Below are positions 18,371 to 26,576 of a stretch of 31,837 nt of DNA, piece after piece (the stretch's first letter is position 1; each line of letters starts with the position of its first letter). Source of the DNA: Thraustochytrium sp. TN22 (Eukaryota > Sar > Bigyra > Thraustochytrida > Thraustochytriidae); the NCBI GenBank assembly GCA_013306675.1, contig JABLUY010000331.1, positions 1 through 31,837 of the forward strand, in the 5' to 3' direction. Under the pieces are notes generated by a model. The model was not told the DNA's origin and did no database searches. It worked only from the letters and a program-made list of their open reading frames with translations. The position numbers and the translations under genes are program-made.

Positions 18371-20514
18371 GCGGAAGGTGCCGCGCCGAAAGGATAGCTC
18401 GGCGGGCCCGACCCCATCGCAAAGGGGCTGTCGGACGCACCAAGCGCATCGCTGAAGGGGTCCGGCGCCGAGTCCACAGGGAAGAGATCGCTCGCGTCCG
18501 CCGTCGACCCGGGCGTTTCGGCGCCGAAGAGCGGCGGCTGCGGCGGCGGGACGGCCACCGGCTCGCGCGGCTCCGGCAGCCCGCGGTACAGGGCAGACGG
18601 CGCAGGAGGAACGGAAGACTCCTCCATGGACAGCGCGTTCATGCGGCTGGTCAGGTTGCGCGTCACCCCATCCGCGGCCGCCGGCGCAGGGCGCGGGTCC
18701 AGCTGCACGAGAATGACGCTGATGTTATCGTTGGAGTCCAGGCAGTCGCCGGCCAGCTGCTCGGCGGCAGCATCGAGATCGGCGACAGACTCGTCCAGGT
18801 CGGCGAGCGCCTTGAGCGTCTTCTCGGTGGCCTCCTCGTTCGAGCAAACATCCCAGACGCCGTCGCAGGCCAACACAAGGTACTGCGTCTCGCGGGTACT
18901 GCGATCCAGAACGAACGTCTCGGCCTCCGCGACGACCGCGTGGCCAGAGGGCCCCATGGCGCTCTGCTTGTACTCAAAGTCGCCGAGCGCGCGCGACATG
19001 GCCAGGTGCTTGCCCGTCTCGCTGGCCTTGAAGAGCACGCGGCCCTTCTCATTGACCGCGCCGCCAGCGCGCTCGATGCGGGCCGCCTCGCCGGCCCAAA
19101 AGCCGTCCGTGTCCTCGGTCGGCTTGGCGTGGTCGCGCGTGGACAGGAGCACGCGGCCGTCCTGCACCACGATCGTGCGCGAATCACCCACATTCGCGAG
19201 CACGATGTGGAGCGGGCTAATGGCCGCGATGGTGGCGGTGGACCCGCTCGTATCGCCCGGCTTGACGATCTCCCGCGCCGGCTCGTCGCCCATGGCGGGC
19301 CGGGTCTCCCGCACAAAGGTGAAGCGCGGGTCCTCGGACATTTGCTGGTCCAGACTGCGGACGGTGTCCGCGAGAGCGCGCTCCAGCGCGGCGCTGTCGC
19401 TCGCCGCATCACCGGACCGCACGGCCGGATGCCGGTTGAAGATCTCCGCGATGTGCGTGCTGGCAAAGTCCGCGGCGGTCTTGCCCCCGTGCCCGTCGAA
19501 GACCGCGAAGAGCGCGATGTCGTAGTTCGGTCCGAGGCGCGGCGCGAGGCAGACGGCGTCCTCCATCATGACACGGTACCCTGGCAGACTGGAGTGGCCA
19601 CTCCGCAGACCCCGGACGCGGCCCGCGTGGCCGGGCCGGTGCACCGTGGCGGTGCCCAGCCGGCTCCGGAAGCGCGAGTGCTGCGCCCGCGACCGCGTCA
19701 GGGGCGAGATGCTCCGGTCACCCATGCGGTGGAGCGCGATGAGCGCCCGCTTGCGGTCAGCAGCCGAGCCCACCTTGCTCAGCGCCGCGCACCCGGCGGG
19801 CGTCGTGCCGCCCGCGTCCACCGGAGCGCGCCCCCCCTGAACGTCGCCCATCATTGCCTGCAGCAGCTCCGCCGTATCCGTCTTTACCGCGCCCGCCGCG
19901 ATGTGCAAAGCGGTGCGGCCCATGTGGTCGGTGGCCGCAAGGTCAAAGCCCAGCTCCTCGACCAAGAACTTGCACATCTCCGTGCGCCCCTCTTGCGCCA
20001 TGATGTGCAGCGCCGTGTACCCCAGCGTCGCGGCGCCCTGCAGGGACCGCATCGTGCGCAGGCTCGGGTCCTGCTCCAGCATGCCCCTGATCTTGTCTTT
20101 GTTGGGCTCCTTGGCGCGCAACGCCGTCATGAGGGCGCGCCCGTGGATGTCCAGGCTCTTGCGCGACGCTTGCGCCATTTCCATGGACGCCTCCAGCACA
20201 TGGTCCGTCACGGCCTGGTCATTTTCGCCTTCTGAGTTGCGCGTCGGCTCCGGCGTGTGCGGGAGCTGCTGCTGCTGCGGCCGCTCTGGCGGCGGCTGCG
20301 GCGGCTGCGCTGCCTGCTCTTGCTGGCGGAGGAGCTGGACCTGCTCCCGGACGCGTTCCTCGATCTCGCGCTCCGAAGCCCGTTCTACGTCGCTCAGTCG
20401 CGACTGCAGCTTCGCGTTTTCGCTCTTGAGCTGCTCCACGCGCGCCAGCAGGTAGTTCACCAGCGCGTCCGCGTCCGTGCTGCCGTCGCCGCCGCTGTCG
20501 CCGTTGCTGCCCAT
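18265..20514 (-). CDS. PP2C-type protein phosphatase with coiled coil and ankyrin repeats
   Basis: A 749-residue fusion. A coiled coil spans about 15-70 (VNYLLARVEQLKSENAKLQ), a Pro/Gln linker follows, then ankyrin repeats at about 162-240 (GYTALHIMAQEGR and GRTALHIAAG). The metal-dependent Ser/Thr phosphatase domain covers about 305-605: RVMMED with E318 and D319, FAVFDGHGG with D340, DTSGSTA, VLANVGDSR, HLAMSRALGDFEYK, VLACDGVWDV with D551, and DNISVILVQL with D596. All metal-binding aspartates are present, so it should be active on phospho-Ser/Thr. The C-terminal 150 residues are Pro/Ser rich and end with about 20 Gln before a short acidic tail. ATG 20514 was chosen; the frame opens further upstream only with non-ATG codons. 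The substrate is unknown; the ankyrin part probably binds partners. Confidence 0.93.
18313..18369 (-). repeat. Pure 57-nt CAG run coding poly-Q in the PP2C protein
   Basis: Nineteen uninterrupted CTG units on the plus strand, read as CAG glutamine codons about 20 residues before the stop. It is the longest pure trinucleotide run in a coding region of this window, so a likely length-variable site. Confidence 0.95.
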
Positions 20515-20699
20515 GGCGATGCAATCTCTGCTCCGCCGCGCGCCGCAAGCGCGCGCAAGCACTGCACCTCGCGGCGCACGAGCGCTCCCTCCGTCGCTCG
20601 CCGCGCCGCGCTGCTCCTCGCCGCGCCCCGCCGCGCCCAGCTGCGCTTTGCGCGCTTCGAGTTTGCTTTTGCTGTGCTCGATCGATACTGGCTGCGCTC

Positions 20700-21490
20700 C
20701 CTCCAGACTTTGATGAGGTAGGTGCCTTTGCTGGGCGGCTCAACGATGATGGTGGTGGTGGCCAGGTCATACAGGTATGGTCACCGAGGGTGGCGCCGGC
20801 CTCTGCTCCTCTGTTCGCCCTTGACTTCGAGTTCCCTGCACCAGACCATCCCTGCACGGGACCGCTTTGGAATACGGGACAGAACGACGCGCCCTTCAAG
20901 GCGACTCAGCGCATGATGTGGCCTTCATCGGTCAGCGTCGGCGTCAGCACCGGCGATGGAGTCTGCGCTCTGGTGTATGTGTCGCTCTTCTCGGCAGCGC
21001 TGAGGCGGTGCTGGCGACCGACACGAGCATATGCGACGCTGGCAAGAGCTGGAACTTGCAGGGCTTGGACCTGGCGAACCTCGAATACGACGACATGTGG
21101 AGCGCGTACTTACGGTTAGTGCATGTGGAGCTTTGCCTACCTGGAGACTAACATCCATTCGCTACCCTGCCATCTTCCAGAACAAGGCCTACGAGGCCGC
21201 CTACTTCATCCACCTGGAGCACACGGTGCTCGACTTCACGTTCGACGTCTCCCAACGAAATCCCCTGACCTCCGCCTCAACTGCAGCGACACCACCCTGG
21301 GCTGTCGACCATCGTCATGCACGGTCATGACGACTTCTTCGTATTGCGTGCAGTGCTAACGACGCAGGAGGCATTTCACTTGCCAGTAGGAAACCCCAGG
21401 TTGTGCGCCACATCCAAGGAGATCACTGAAGCGGCAGACATGATTGTGGATGGGCTTACTGATCAGCTCGTACTGCATGCAAAAAGATGA
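20700..21490 (+). CDS. Unrecognised spliced gene, 5' end unresolved
   Basis: Four stretches in different frames read like one protein. Block A (20700-about 20972) contains DFDEVGAFAGRLNDD and FALDFEFPAPDHPC. Block B (about 20998-21118) contains ICDAGKSWNLQGLDLANLEY. Block C (21181-21246) reads NKAYEAAYFIHLEHTVLDF. Block D (21287-21490) contains HDDFFVLRAVLTTQEAFHLP and ends ..VLHAKR with stop TGA 21488-21490. A 40-nt intron 21247-21286 (GTCTCC..CTGCAG) joins C and D in phase 0. An intron 21119-21180 with branch CTAAC joins B and C in phase 0. The A-B junction is uncertain. Block A has no ATG, so a first exon is missing or its frame changes. I recognise no family. It is divergent from the phosphatase and convergent with the transporter. 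Confidence 0.5.
21247..21286 (+). other. Proposed 40-nt intron
   Basis: It starts GTCTCC and ends CAACTGCAG, with CCTGACC as a branch-like site about 20 nt before the end. Removing it joins two protein-like frames in phase 0; both flanking frames reach stop codons if it is kept. Confidence 0.5.
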
Positions 21491-21671
21491 TTGCGGCGAA
21501 ATAGATGCGTGGTGGGCACAGAGGGCCGTGCCCGAGGTCGTCATGGTGACGCCCTACATCATCATCACGTGCAATCACAGAGAGAAAAGACAGCAGATCA
21601 TTTTGGATGTAGCCCAACCGGTATCCTGGTACCAGGGTACTACTGAGACAGCGGCGGTGTCTTGCTCGAGG

Positions 21672-23366
21672 TTAGACAGCCAGGGGATTGACGGCGGCCA
21701 CGTCGGCCTTGGCATCGCCAAAGTCGTGGCCAAAGGAGCGCTGAAGGAACTCCCGGCCGCCACGCTTGGTGTACCACCACCAGATGGCAATGTGGATGGC
21801 GATGAAGGCGATGAGGCCAAAGGCAGCCCCGCCGGCGCCACCGCCGCCCGCCTCGAAACCGATGGAGAGACCGAGGAAGAAGCCGGGGTAGATGAGGAAG
21901 AGCACGAAGATGTAAAAGATGGGAAAGGCCTTGAAGGTGGCGGCCAGGTCGCCGAGGCGGCGCGCCGCGCCAATGGGCAGCGAGCGGATCTTGGGGATGG
22001 GATAAAACAGCATGACGCCAAAGACGTTGAAGAGCACGTGGCACATGGCGAGCTGGAAGCCCTCCGGCTTGTCGGAGACGAGCGCGGCCAGCACGCCGGT
22101 GAGCGTGGTGCCGATGTTGGCGCCCAGGGTGAGCGGGAGCATGCCTTCGAGCGTGAGCGTGCCCATCGCGACGAGCGGCGTCAGCGTCGAGGTGGTGATG
22201 GAGGAGGACTGCACGAAGACGGTGATGCCGGCGCCGATGAGGATGTTCAGGTAGCCGTTCCAGTTGAGCGCCTTCTGGAGCACCTCCTCGGCGGTGCCGC
22301 GCACCGCAATGCCCAGGAGCTTGACCATGCCGAGGAGGGAGACGATGAGCATGACGAGCGAAAGGACGAGTGTGACCCAGCCGGCGGCGGTGGCAGAGAC
22401 GTCGTTATCGTAGAAGACCCCGGCCTTGTTGATCTTGTACGCGTCGAAGTGGTCCTGGGCACCCTTGAGCACCGCAGCGTCCACGGTGATGTTGGAGCTG
22501 GTGATGCTGGGGCGGTGGCAGTAGTGGAACTTGGCCTTGGCCTTCTTTGACACCTCTTTGGTCTCGCCGTCCTCCACGTACGTGTAGCCGCACTGGGTCT
22601 TGAGGTCGGCGAAGCCGGTCTTGTCGCAGCGCTTCTGCGAGAACTTGTGCGCGCCGCACTCATTCTCCTCGGTGTCGTAGTTTTTGTTGCACAGAAAGCC
22701 CTGGCAGAGCTCGATGGACGGGCGGCCGTAAGCGAAGTCCTTGATGACGTCCTTGTCGACCGAAACGATCTTCTTGGCGACCGCGGCCGTCACGATCTTG
22801 AGCGGGCCCTCCCACTTCTCGCAGTCGTCGCCGTCACACGCCACGAAGGACTCCTTGATGGCCTCGGTGATGAGGTACAGGATGCCGCCGTTGCCGCCGT
22901 TGATGGCCGACGAGATGGACTCCAGCGGCAGCCACAGGCACACGTTCATGTAGTTGAACATGTCGTGCACCGTCGCGCCGGCGAAGCCGCGCCGGTACTG
23001 CTCGCGGTCGCCCACGAAGCCGAGCGAGACGATGGTGTTGGTGACGGAGGTGCCGATGTTGGCGCCGAAGACGATCGGGATGCCGGTGGCCACGTCGAGC
23101 ACACCGGAGCCGGCGGCCGCCACGACAATCGAGGTGGTGGTGGACGATGACTGGATCAGCACGGTCGCCAGGATGCCGACCATGAGGCCTGCCACCGGGT
23201 TCTCCACAGCGCTAAAGAGCGTGCCGGCGTTCGGGCCGGCAATGATCTTGAAGCCATTGCCCAGCAGGTCCAGACCCACGAGGAACCAGTACAAGAAGAA
23301 CAGGACGCCCACGAAGATCGCGAACCCCCTGGCCACGCCCTTGGCCGTGAACTGCGGCATCTCCAT
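21672..23366 (-). CDS. Type II sodium-dependent phosphate cotransporter (SLC34/NptA family)
   Basis: A 564-residue membrane transporter importing inorganic phosphate with Na+. It has the inverted-repeat architecture of the family: two QSSS motifs (72-75 in TVLIQSSSTTTSIV and 386-389 in TVFVQSSSITTSTL) and two GANIGT motifs (101-106 and 415-420). NPVAGLMVGILAT, GDREQYRRGFAGATVHD and FNVFGVMLFYPIP are typical blocks. A large loop (about 175-320) between the repeats holds about eight cysteines and a glycosylation site NIT at 292-294, as in animal NaPi-II proteins, so it is probably extracellular. Several hydrophobic helices follow up to about 535. ATG 23366 places the first helix at residue 14; in-frame sequence upstream lacks ATG. 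Plasma membrane location is inferred. Confidence 0.95.
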   Translation of the reverse strand: MEMPQFTAKGVARGFAIFVGVLFFLYWFLVGLDLLGNGFKIIAGPNAGTLFSAVENPVAGLMVGILATVLIQSSSTTTSIVVAAAGSGVLDVATGIPIVFGANIGTSVTNTIVSLGFVGDREQYRRGFAGATVHDMFNYMNVCLWLPLESISSAINGGNGGILYLITEAIKESFVACDGDDCEKWEGPLKIVTAAVAKKIVSVDKDVIKDFAYGRPSIELCQGFLCNKNYDTEENECGAHKFSQKRCDKTGFADLKTQCGYTYVEDGETKEVSKKAKAKFHYCHRPSITSSNITVDAAVLKGAQDHFDAYKINKAGVFYDNDVSATAAGWVTLVLSLVMLIVSLLGMVKLLGIAVRGTAEEVLQKALNWNGYLNILIGAGITVFVQSSSITTSTLTPLVAMGTLTLEGMLPLTLGANIGTTLTGVLAALVSDKPEGFQLAMCHVLFNVFGVMLFYPIPKIRSLPIGAARRLGDLAATFKAFPIFYIFVLFLIYPGFFLGLSIGFEAGGGGAGGAAFGLIAFIAIHIAIWWWYTKRGGREFLQRSFGHDFGDAKADVAAVNPLAV

Positions 23367-23646
23367 CTTGTGCTTGTTCGCTTCTTGCTGCGCTGTGTGT
23401 GTGGGCTCTTTTGCCTGTTGCGGGTTTGCTTGTCCTGGAGGCGTCGCGTCGCGTCGCGCTGCGCTGCGCTGCACTGCGCTGCGCCGCGCCACTGGCTGTG
23501 GCCTTTCTCAGTGGAGCTCAGGGGACGATTCTGCCTCCGGTGGGTCCAGCCGCCCTCCGCTCCCACTGACCCTTGTCGTCGCCTGCCTGTGTGCATACCG
23601 AATCTACCTTGCTGGAGTGACGGTCGCGGCCACTTCCTGCACCCGC
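23367..23646. other. Upstream region of the phosphate transporter
   Basis: 280 bp with CGTCGC/GCGCTGC short repeats at 23440-23485. This is the promoter side of the minus-strand transporter. No gene is seen in it. Confidence 0.45.
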
Positions 23647-24150
23647 ATGCAGGCTAGCTTTCCTGGCCATCCGTTGTGCGAAGCTGTAGCTATCCGTCCT
23701 GTCGCAGTGCCATTCGTGGCCCCCATGGCCTCGATGGCCACCGGTTTGTGTGCATCGCATGATTCGCATCTACTTCAAGTTGTCTCGGCGCTGCGAGCTA
23801 GTGTCATGCAGCCACCTGGAGAATCCACACGCGAGGGGCACGCGAGCGCCGCCGAGCGTAGTCTGGCGGTTCGGGCGGTTCGGGCGCTTCTGATCAGTCG
23901 CGGGTCCACACGAGCGGGCCACGTGCTCCTATCGCATCTTCTGCTGCACACTTTTGGGACAGAGGCAACAGGGGACAGCCTCGCGCACGACCCCGGCCCA
24001 GCCATCACCGTGACTGCGCGGCCGAGCGGGACGAATGGCTGGGCCATCGAAGTGGTGGCGTCCACGATCGCCGTACACTTGCTTGGCCAAGACGGGTGCA
24101 ATGCGAATCTAGATTGCTGGGCAGTAAGCTTCTTACCGGCGCTGATGTGA
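23647..24150 (+). CDS. Candidate hypothetical protein, weak
   Basis: A 167-codon frame from ATG 23647 (MQASFPGHPLCEAVAI) with a protein-like composition and a hydrophobic C-terminal half (AIEVVASTIAVHLLG). An AATAAA hexamer at 24297-24302 lies about 150 nt past its stop, and it is arranged divergently from the transporter. Against it: its third-position GC is clearly lower than in the neighbours, the frame is also open far upstream on the antisense strand of the transporter, and a minus-strand ORF at 23775-24161 competes. I recognise no domain. If it is not a gene, the whole stretch 23367-24392 is a 1-kb non-coding spacer. Confidence 0.3.
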   Translation: MQASFPGHPLCEAVAIRPVAVPFVAPMASMATGLCASHDSHLLQVVSALRASVMQPPGESTREGHASAAERSLAVRAVRALLISRGSTRAGHVLLSHLLLHTFGTEATGDSLAHDPGPAITVTARPSGTNGWAIEVVASTIAVHLLGQDGCNANLDCWAVSFLPALM

Positions 24151-24392
24151 AAAACAAGCACACTTCGAATCGCAGCCAGAGTTCGAAGGCTGCCACTGAC
24201 TCGTTGAATTATCGAGCGGCCTAATTAGTAAGTTGGCCGGGACGCGCGCAAAGGGCCGCGAGCCTGGTCAAGGATTCAGGGAAAAAGGTTCCAAACAATA
24301 AATTTCAACACGCCGAGTCCTTGTCTTTTTTTTCTTTGTTTTTTTTTCGTCGGCGCGGCGACTCTCTTGCGTTTGCCGTACGCTCGCAACGG

Positions 24393-25400
24393 TCAGCGGT
24401 ACATGGATGCGCCCTGCTGCTCCTGGAGCTCCTGGAGCTGCTGCTGCTTGCGCTCGAGGAGGGCGTCGAACCAGTTGGTGATCTGCTCAAAGAATTCGCC
24501 GGCAGTCTCGGGGAGCTCCTTGATCCAGACGTTGTGGCCGGCTTCGAGGGTCTCGGCAGAGAGGTCAAGGTCCTCGAGCAGGCTCTGGAGCATCTTGCGC
24601 GCCGCGCGGCCCTTCTCCAGGTCGCGGTGGTTGCGGAGCGTGGGCGAAGGAGGGGTGATAGGCACCGCGGCGTCGGCATCGGCGTTGGCGTCGGCGTCGG
24701 CGTCGGCTTCCGCGACGGCCGGGAGCTTGTCGGCCTCGGCCCCGACCTGGCCGCGCGCCTCGGTGCTGGTCTCGTTCGGGCGACCCTCGATGTTGATGAC
24801 GAGGACACCGAGCTTCTCGGCCTCGCCGTTGGCGGCCAGCGAGCGCGAGGAGCCAGACTTGGTCTTGTCGTGGCTCTGCGGGTAGGCGTCGATGGCCAGG
24901 TGGTAGGTGAACTGGAATTGGCGCGAGCCGATGGCCTCGATGAGCGCCTCGTCCTCGGTGAAGGCCTGATCCACGCTGCGCTTCAGCAGGCCGACGTACT
25001 CCTTGAGCTCCGTGCCGTTCTCCTTGCCGTGCTCCACGACGTAGTCCTCGAAGGCGCGCTTGGACAGCTTGCCCTGCAGCTCCTTCCAGAACATCTCCTC
25101 GCGCGTCGCCTTGGTGGGCGCCAGCTTGTCCGGCACGAGCATCTTACCCACCTCGCGCCTCACGTCGCCCACGACGTCCGGCGTGGTGGACGCCAGCCGC
25201 TGGTTGCGCGTCCACGGCAGGAACGGGTCGAAGAGCACCTTGAGCGCCACCTTGCCGCCGCCGGGGCTCTGCCACACCGTCGTGTCGCCGAAGGGCTGCT
25301 TGAACACCAGCTCGCCGGCCGCGGTCGTCGCCGTCAGCGTCTTTTGCAGCCCGCTGCCGCCGCCCTCGCCCTGGCCGCCGAGCAGCGAGAGGAAGTCCAT
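24393..25400 (-). CDS. Unrecognised 335-residue protein
   Basis: An intronless frame with normal codon bias. The N-terminus is MDFLSLLGGQGEGGG, and residues 28-70 look folded (FKQPFGDTTVWQSPGG, ALKVLFDPFLPW). Around 96-112 the motif KATREEMFWKELQGKL has the Phe-Trp pair seen in BSD domains, but the rest of that domain is not obvious. Residues 155-205 are again structured (FQFTYHLAIDAYPQ, LGVLVINIEGRPNE). A linker of alternating Asp and Ala (232-244) follows, then two probable helices; the end is Gln/Leu/Glu coiled coil (ERKQQQLQELQEQQG). There is no signal peptide or membrane helix. Function is unknown. ATG 25400 is preceded by low-complexity sequence, supporting this start. It is divergent from the large ankyrin gene. 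Confidence 0.8.
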   Translation of the reverse strand: MDFLSLLGGQGEGGGSGLQKTLTATTAAGELVFKQPFGDTTVWQSPGGGKVALKVLFDPFLPWTRNQRLASTTPDVVGDVRREVGKMLVPDKLAPTKATREEMFWKELQGKLSKRAFEDYVVEHGKENGTELKEYVGLLKRSVDQAFTEDEALIEAIGSRQFQFTYHLAIDAYPQSHDKTKSGSSRSLAANGEAEKLGVLVINIEGRPNETSTEARGQVGAEADKLPAVAEADADADANADADAAVPITPPSPTLRNHRDLEKGRAARKMLQSLLEDLDLSAETLEAGHNVWIKELPETAGEFFEQITNWFDALLERKQQQLQELQEQQGASMYR

Positions 25401-26210
25401 GGCGCCTCTGCTCCTCCCGCTCCGCGCGCTCCCTGTCTCTCCCTTTCTCTCCCGCCCGCCGCCGCCGCCGCCGCCGCCTTCCTCCGAGCGCGCGCGCGCG
25501 AAGGCCTTACGTCGCGAGCCGTCCCTGCGCTTCAGGTTCTGCGGGCGCGGCCTGGAGGCATCGAAATCCCGCCCTCCTCATCCTCCCCTGGCTGCCTGCA
25601 TCGCCGCCGCCTCTCGCGAGTCCGCCTCGCCGGCCCGCCTCGCCCCGCGCGGCGCTTCTCCGCGCCACGCCTCGCCTCGCCTCGCCTCGGCAGCGCGTCG
25701 CGCCGCGGCCCGCCCCTCTCCGCGCTGCGCGCCGCCGCGCGCGTCGCGCCGCCGCAGCCTCGTCCCCTCCCTCATCATCATCCCGCTGGGACGCATGCAC
25801 GGCATGCCCTGCGCCATGGATCCCGCCGCGCAGCGCCGCCCGGCTGCGCGCCGGCGCCGGCGCCGCCCGCGCGCCCGCGCCGCGCCCGCGCGCGCGCCGC
25901 GCTGCCGCCGCGCCGCCGCGCCGCGCCGCCGCGCGCCGCCGCCGCGCGCGCCGCCCTGCCTCCCGCGCGCGCCCTGCCATCCCGCTCTGCGCCTCGCTCT
26001 CCCCCTCCCTCCTTCCTGCCTGCCTCCCGCGCGCGGCGCTCGCTCTCCGCGCGCCGCTCTCCCGCGGCGCGCGCGCGGCCGGGCGCCAGACCGCGCGGCG
26101 CGGGCGCGCCGGGGCGGCGCGGCGGCGCGCGCGCGCGCGCGCGCGCGCGCGGGGCGGGAGAGCGGCGTGGAATGCATGCCGCGCGGTGGATGAGGCAGGC
26201 GGCACGCGGG

Positions 26211-26241
<31 letters not shown>
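26211..26241. repeat. CAGG tetranucleotide array
   Basis: About seven consecutive GCAG/CAGG units in the promoter region of the ankyrin gene. Confidence 0.9.
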
Positions 26242-26243
<2 letters not shown>

Positions 26244-26459
26244 GCGGGGCAGGCGCGGCGGCGGCAGGCAGAACCGGAGCGCGCGGCGCGGCGCGGCGCG
26301 GCGGCGCGGGGCGCGCGGCGCGCGCGCGGCGGCGCGGGGCGCGCGCGCGCGCGGAGGCGGCGGCAGGGCGGACGGCAGGCCGGAGCGCGGCCGCCGCAGG
26401 GAGGCAAGGGCGCGCGGGCGCGCGCGCGCGGGGCAGCGCGGGAGCGCGGGAGCGCGCGC

Positions 26460-26544
26460 GCGCGCGGGCGCTGGAGCGAAGAGCTTGGAGGGCGGTGGTC
26501 TGCCCGCAGGCGCGCGGGCGCTGGAGCGAAGAGCTTGGAGGGCG
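26460..26544. repeat. 35-bp perfect direct repeat, period 50
   Basis: The 35 bp at 26460-26494 recur exactly at 26510-26544, ending in GAGCTTGGAGGGCG. Just after the two copies lie GGTCTGCC and GGCAGACC, an inverted pair. It ends 33 bp before the start codon of the ankyrin gene, so it is probably in its 5' UTR or core promoter. Confidence 0.92.
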
Positions 26545-26576
26545 CTGGCGGCAGACCAGCGCCGCGGCAGGGCGGG

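Larger units (their letters stand above)
25401..26576. promoter_or_regulatory. Extremely GC-rich divergent promoter region
   Basis: About 1.2 kb between two start codons. It contains a CCG run near 25450-25475, long CG/GC alternations (26126-26151 and around 26330-26465), a CAGG array at 26211-26240 and a 35-bp direct repeat. All six frames have long open stretches only because stop codons are rare at this GC content. The alternating CG could adopt non-B structure. Confidence 0.6.

Noticed and set aside
24160-24230. Possible tRNA because of a TTCGAAGGC (B-box like) sequence
   Set aside because: No A box, no cloverleaf arms and no CCA-side pairing could be drawn.
24321-26576. Extension of the ankyrin frame 750 codons upstream
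   Set aside because: It runs antisense through the 335-residue gene and through GC-repeat DNA; the Arg/Ala-rich product has no domain. ATG 26577 is adjacent to the real protein.
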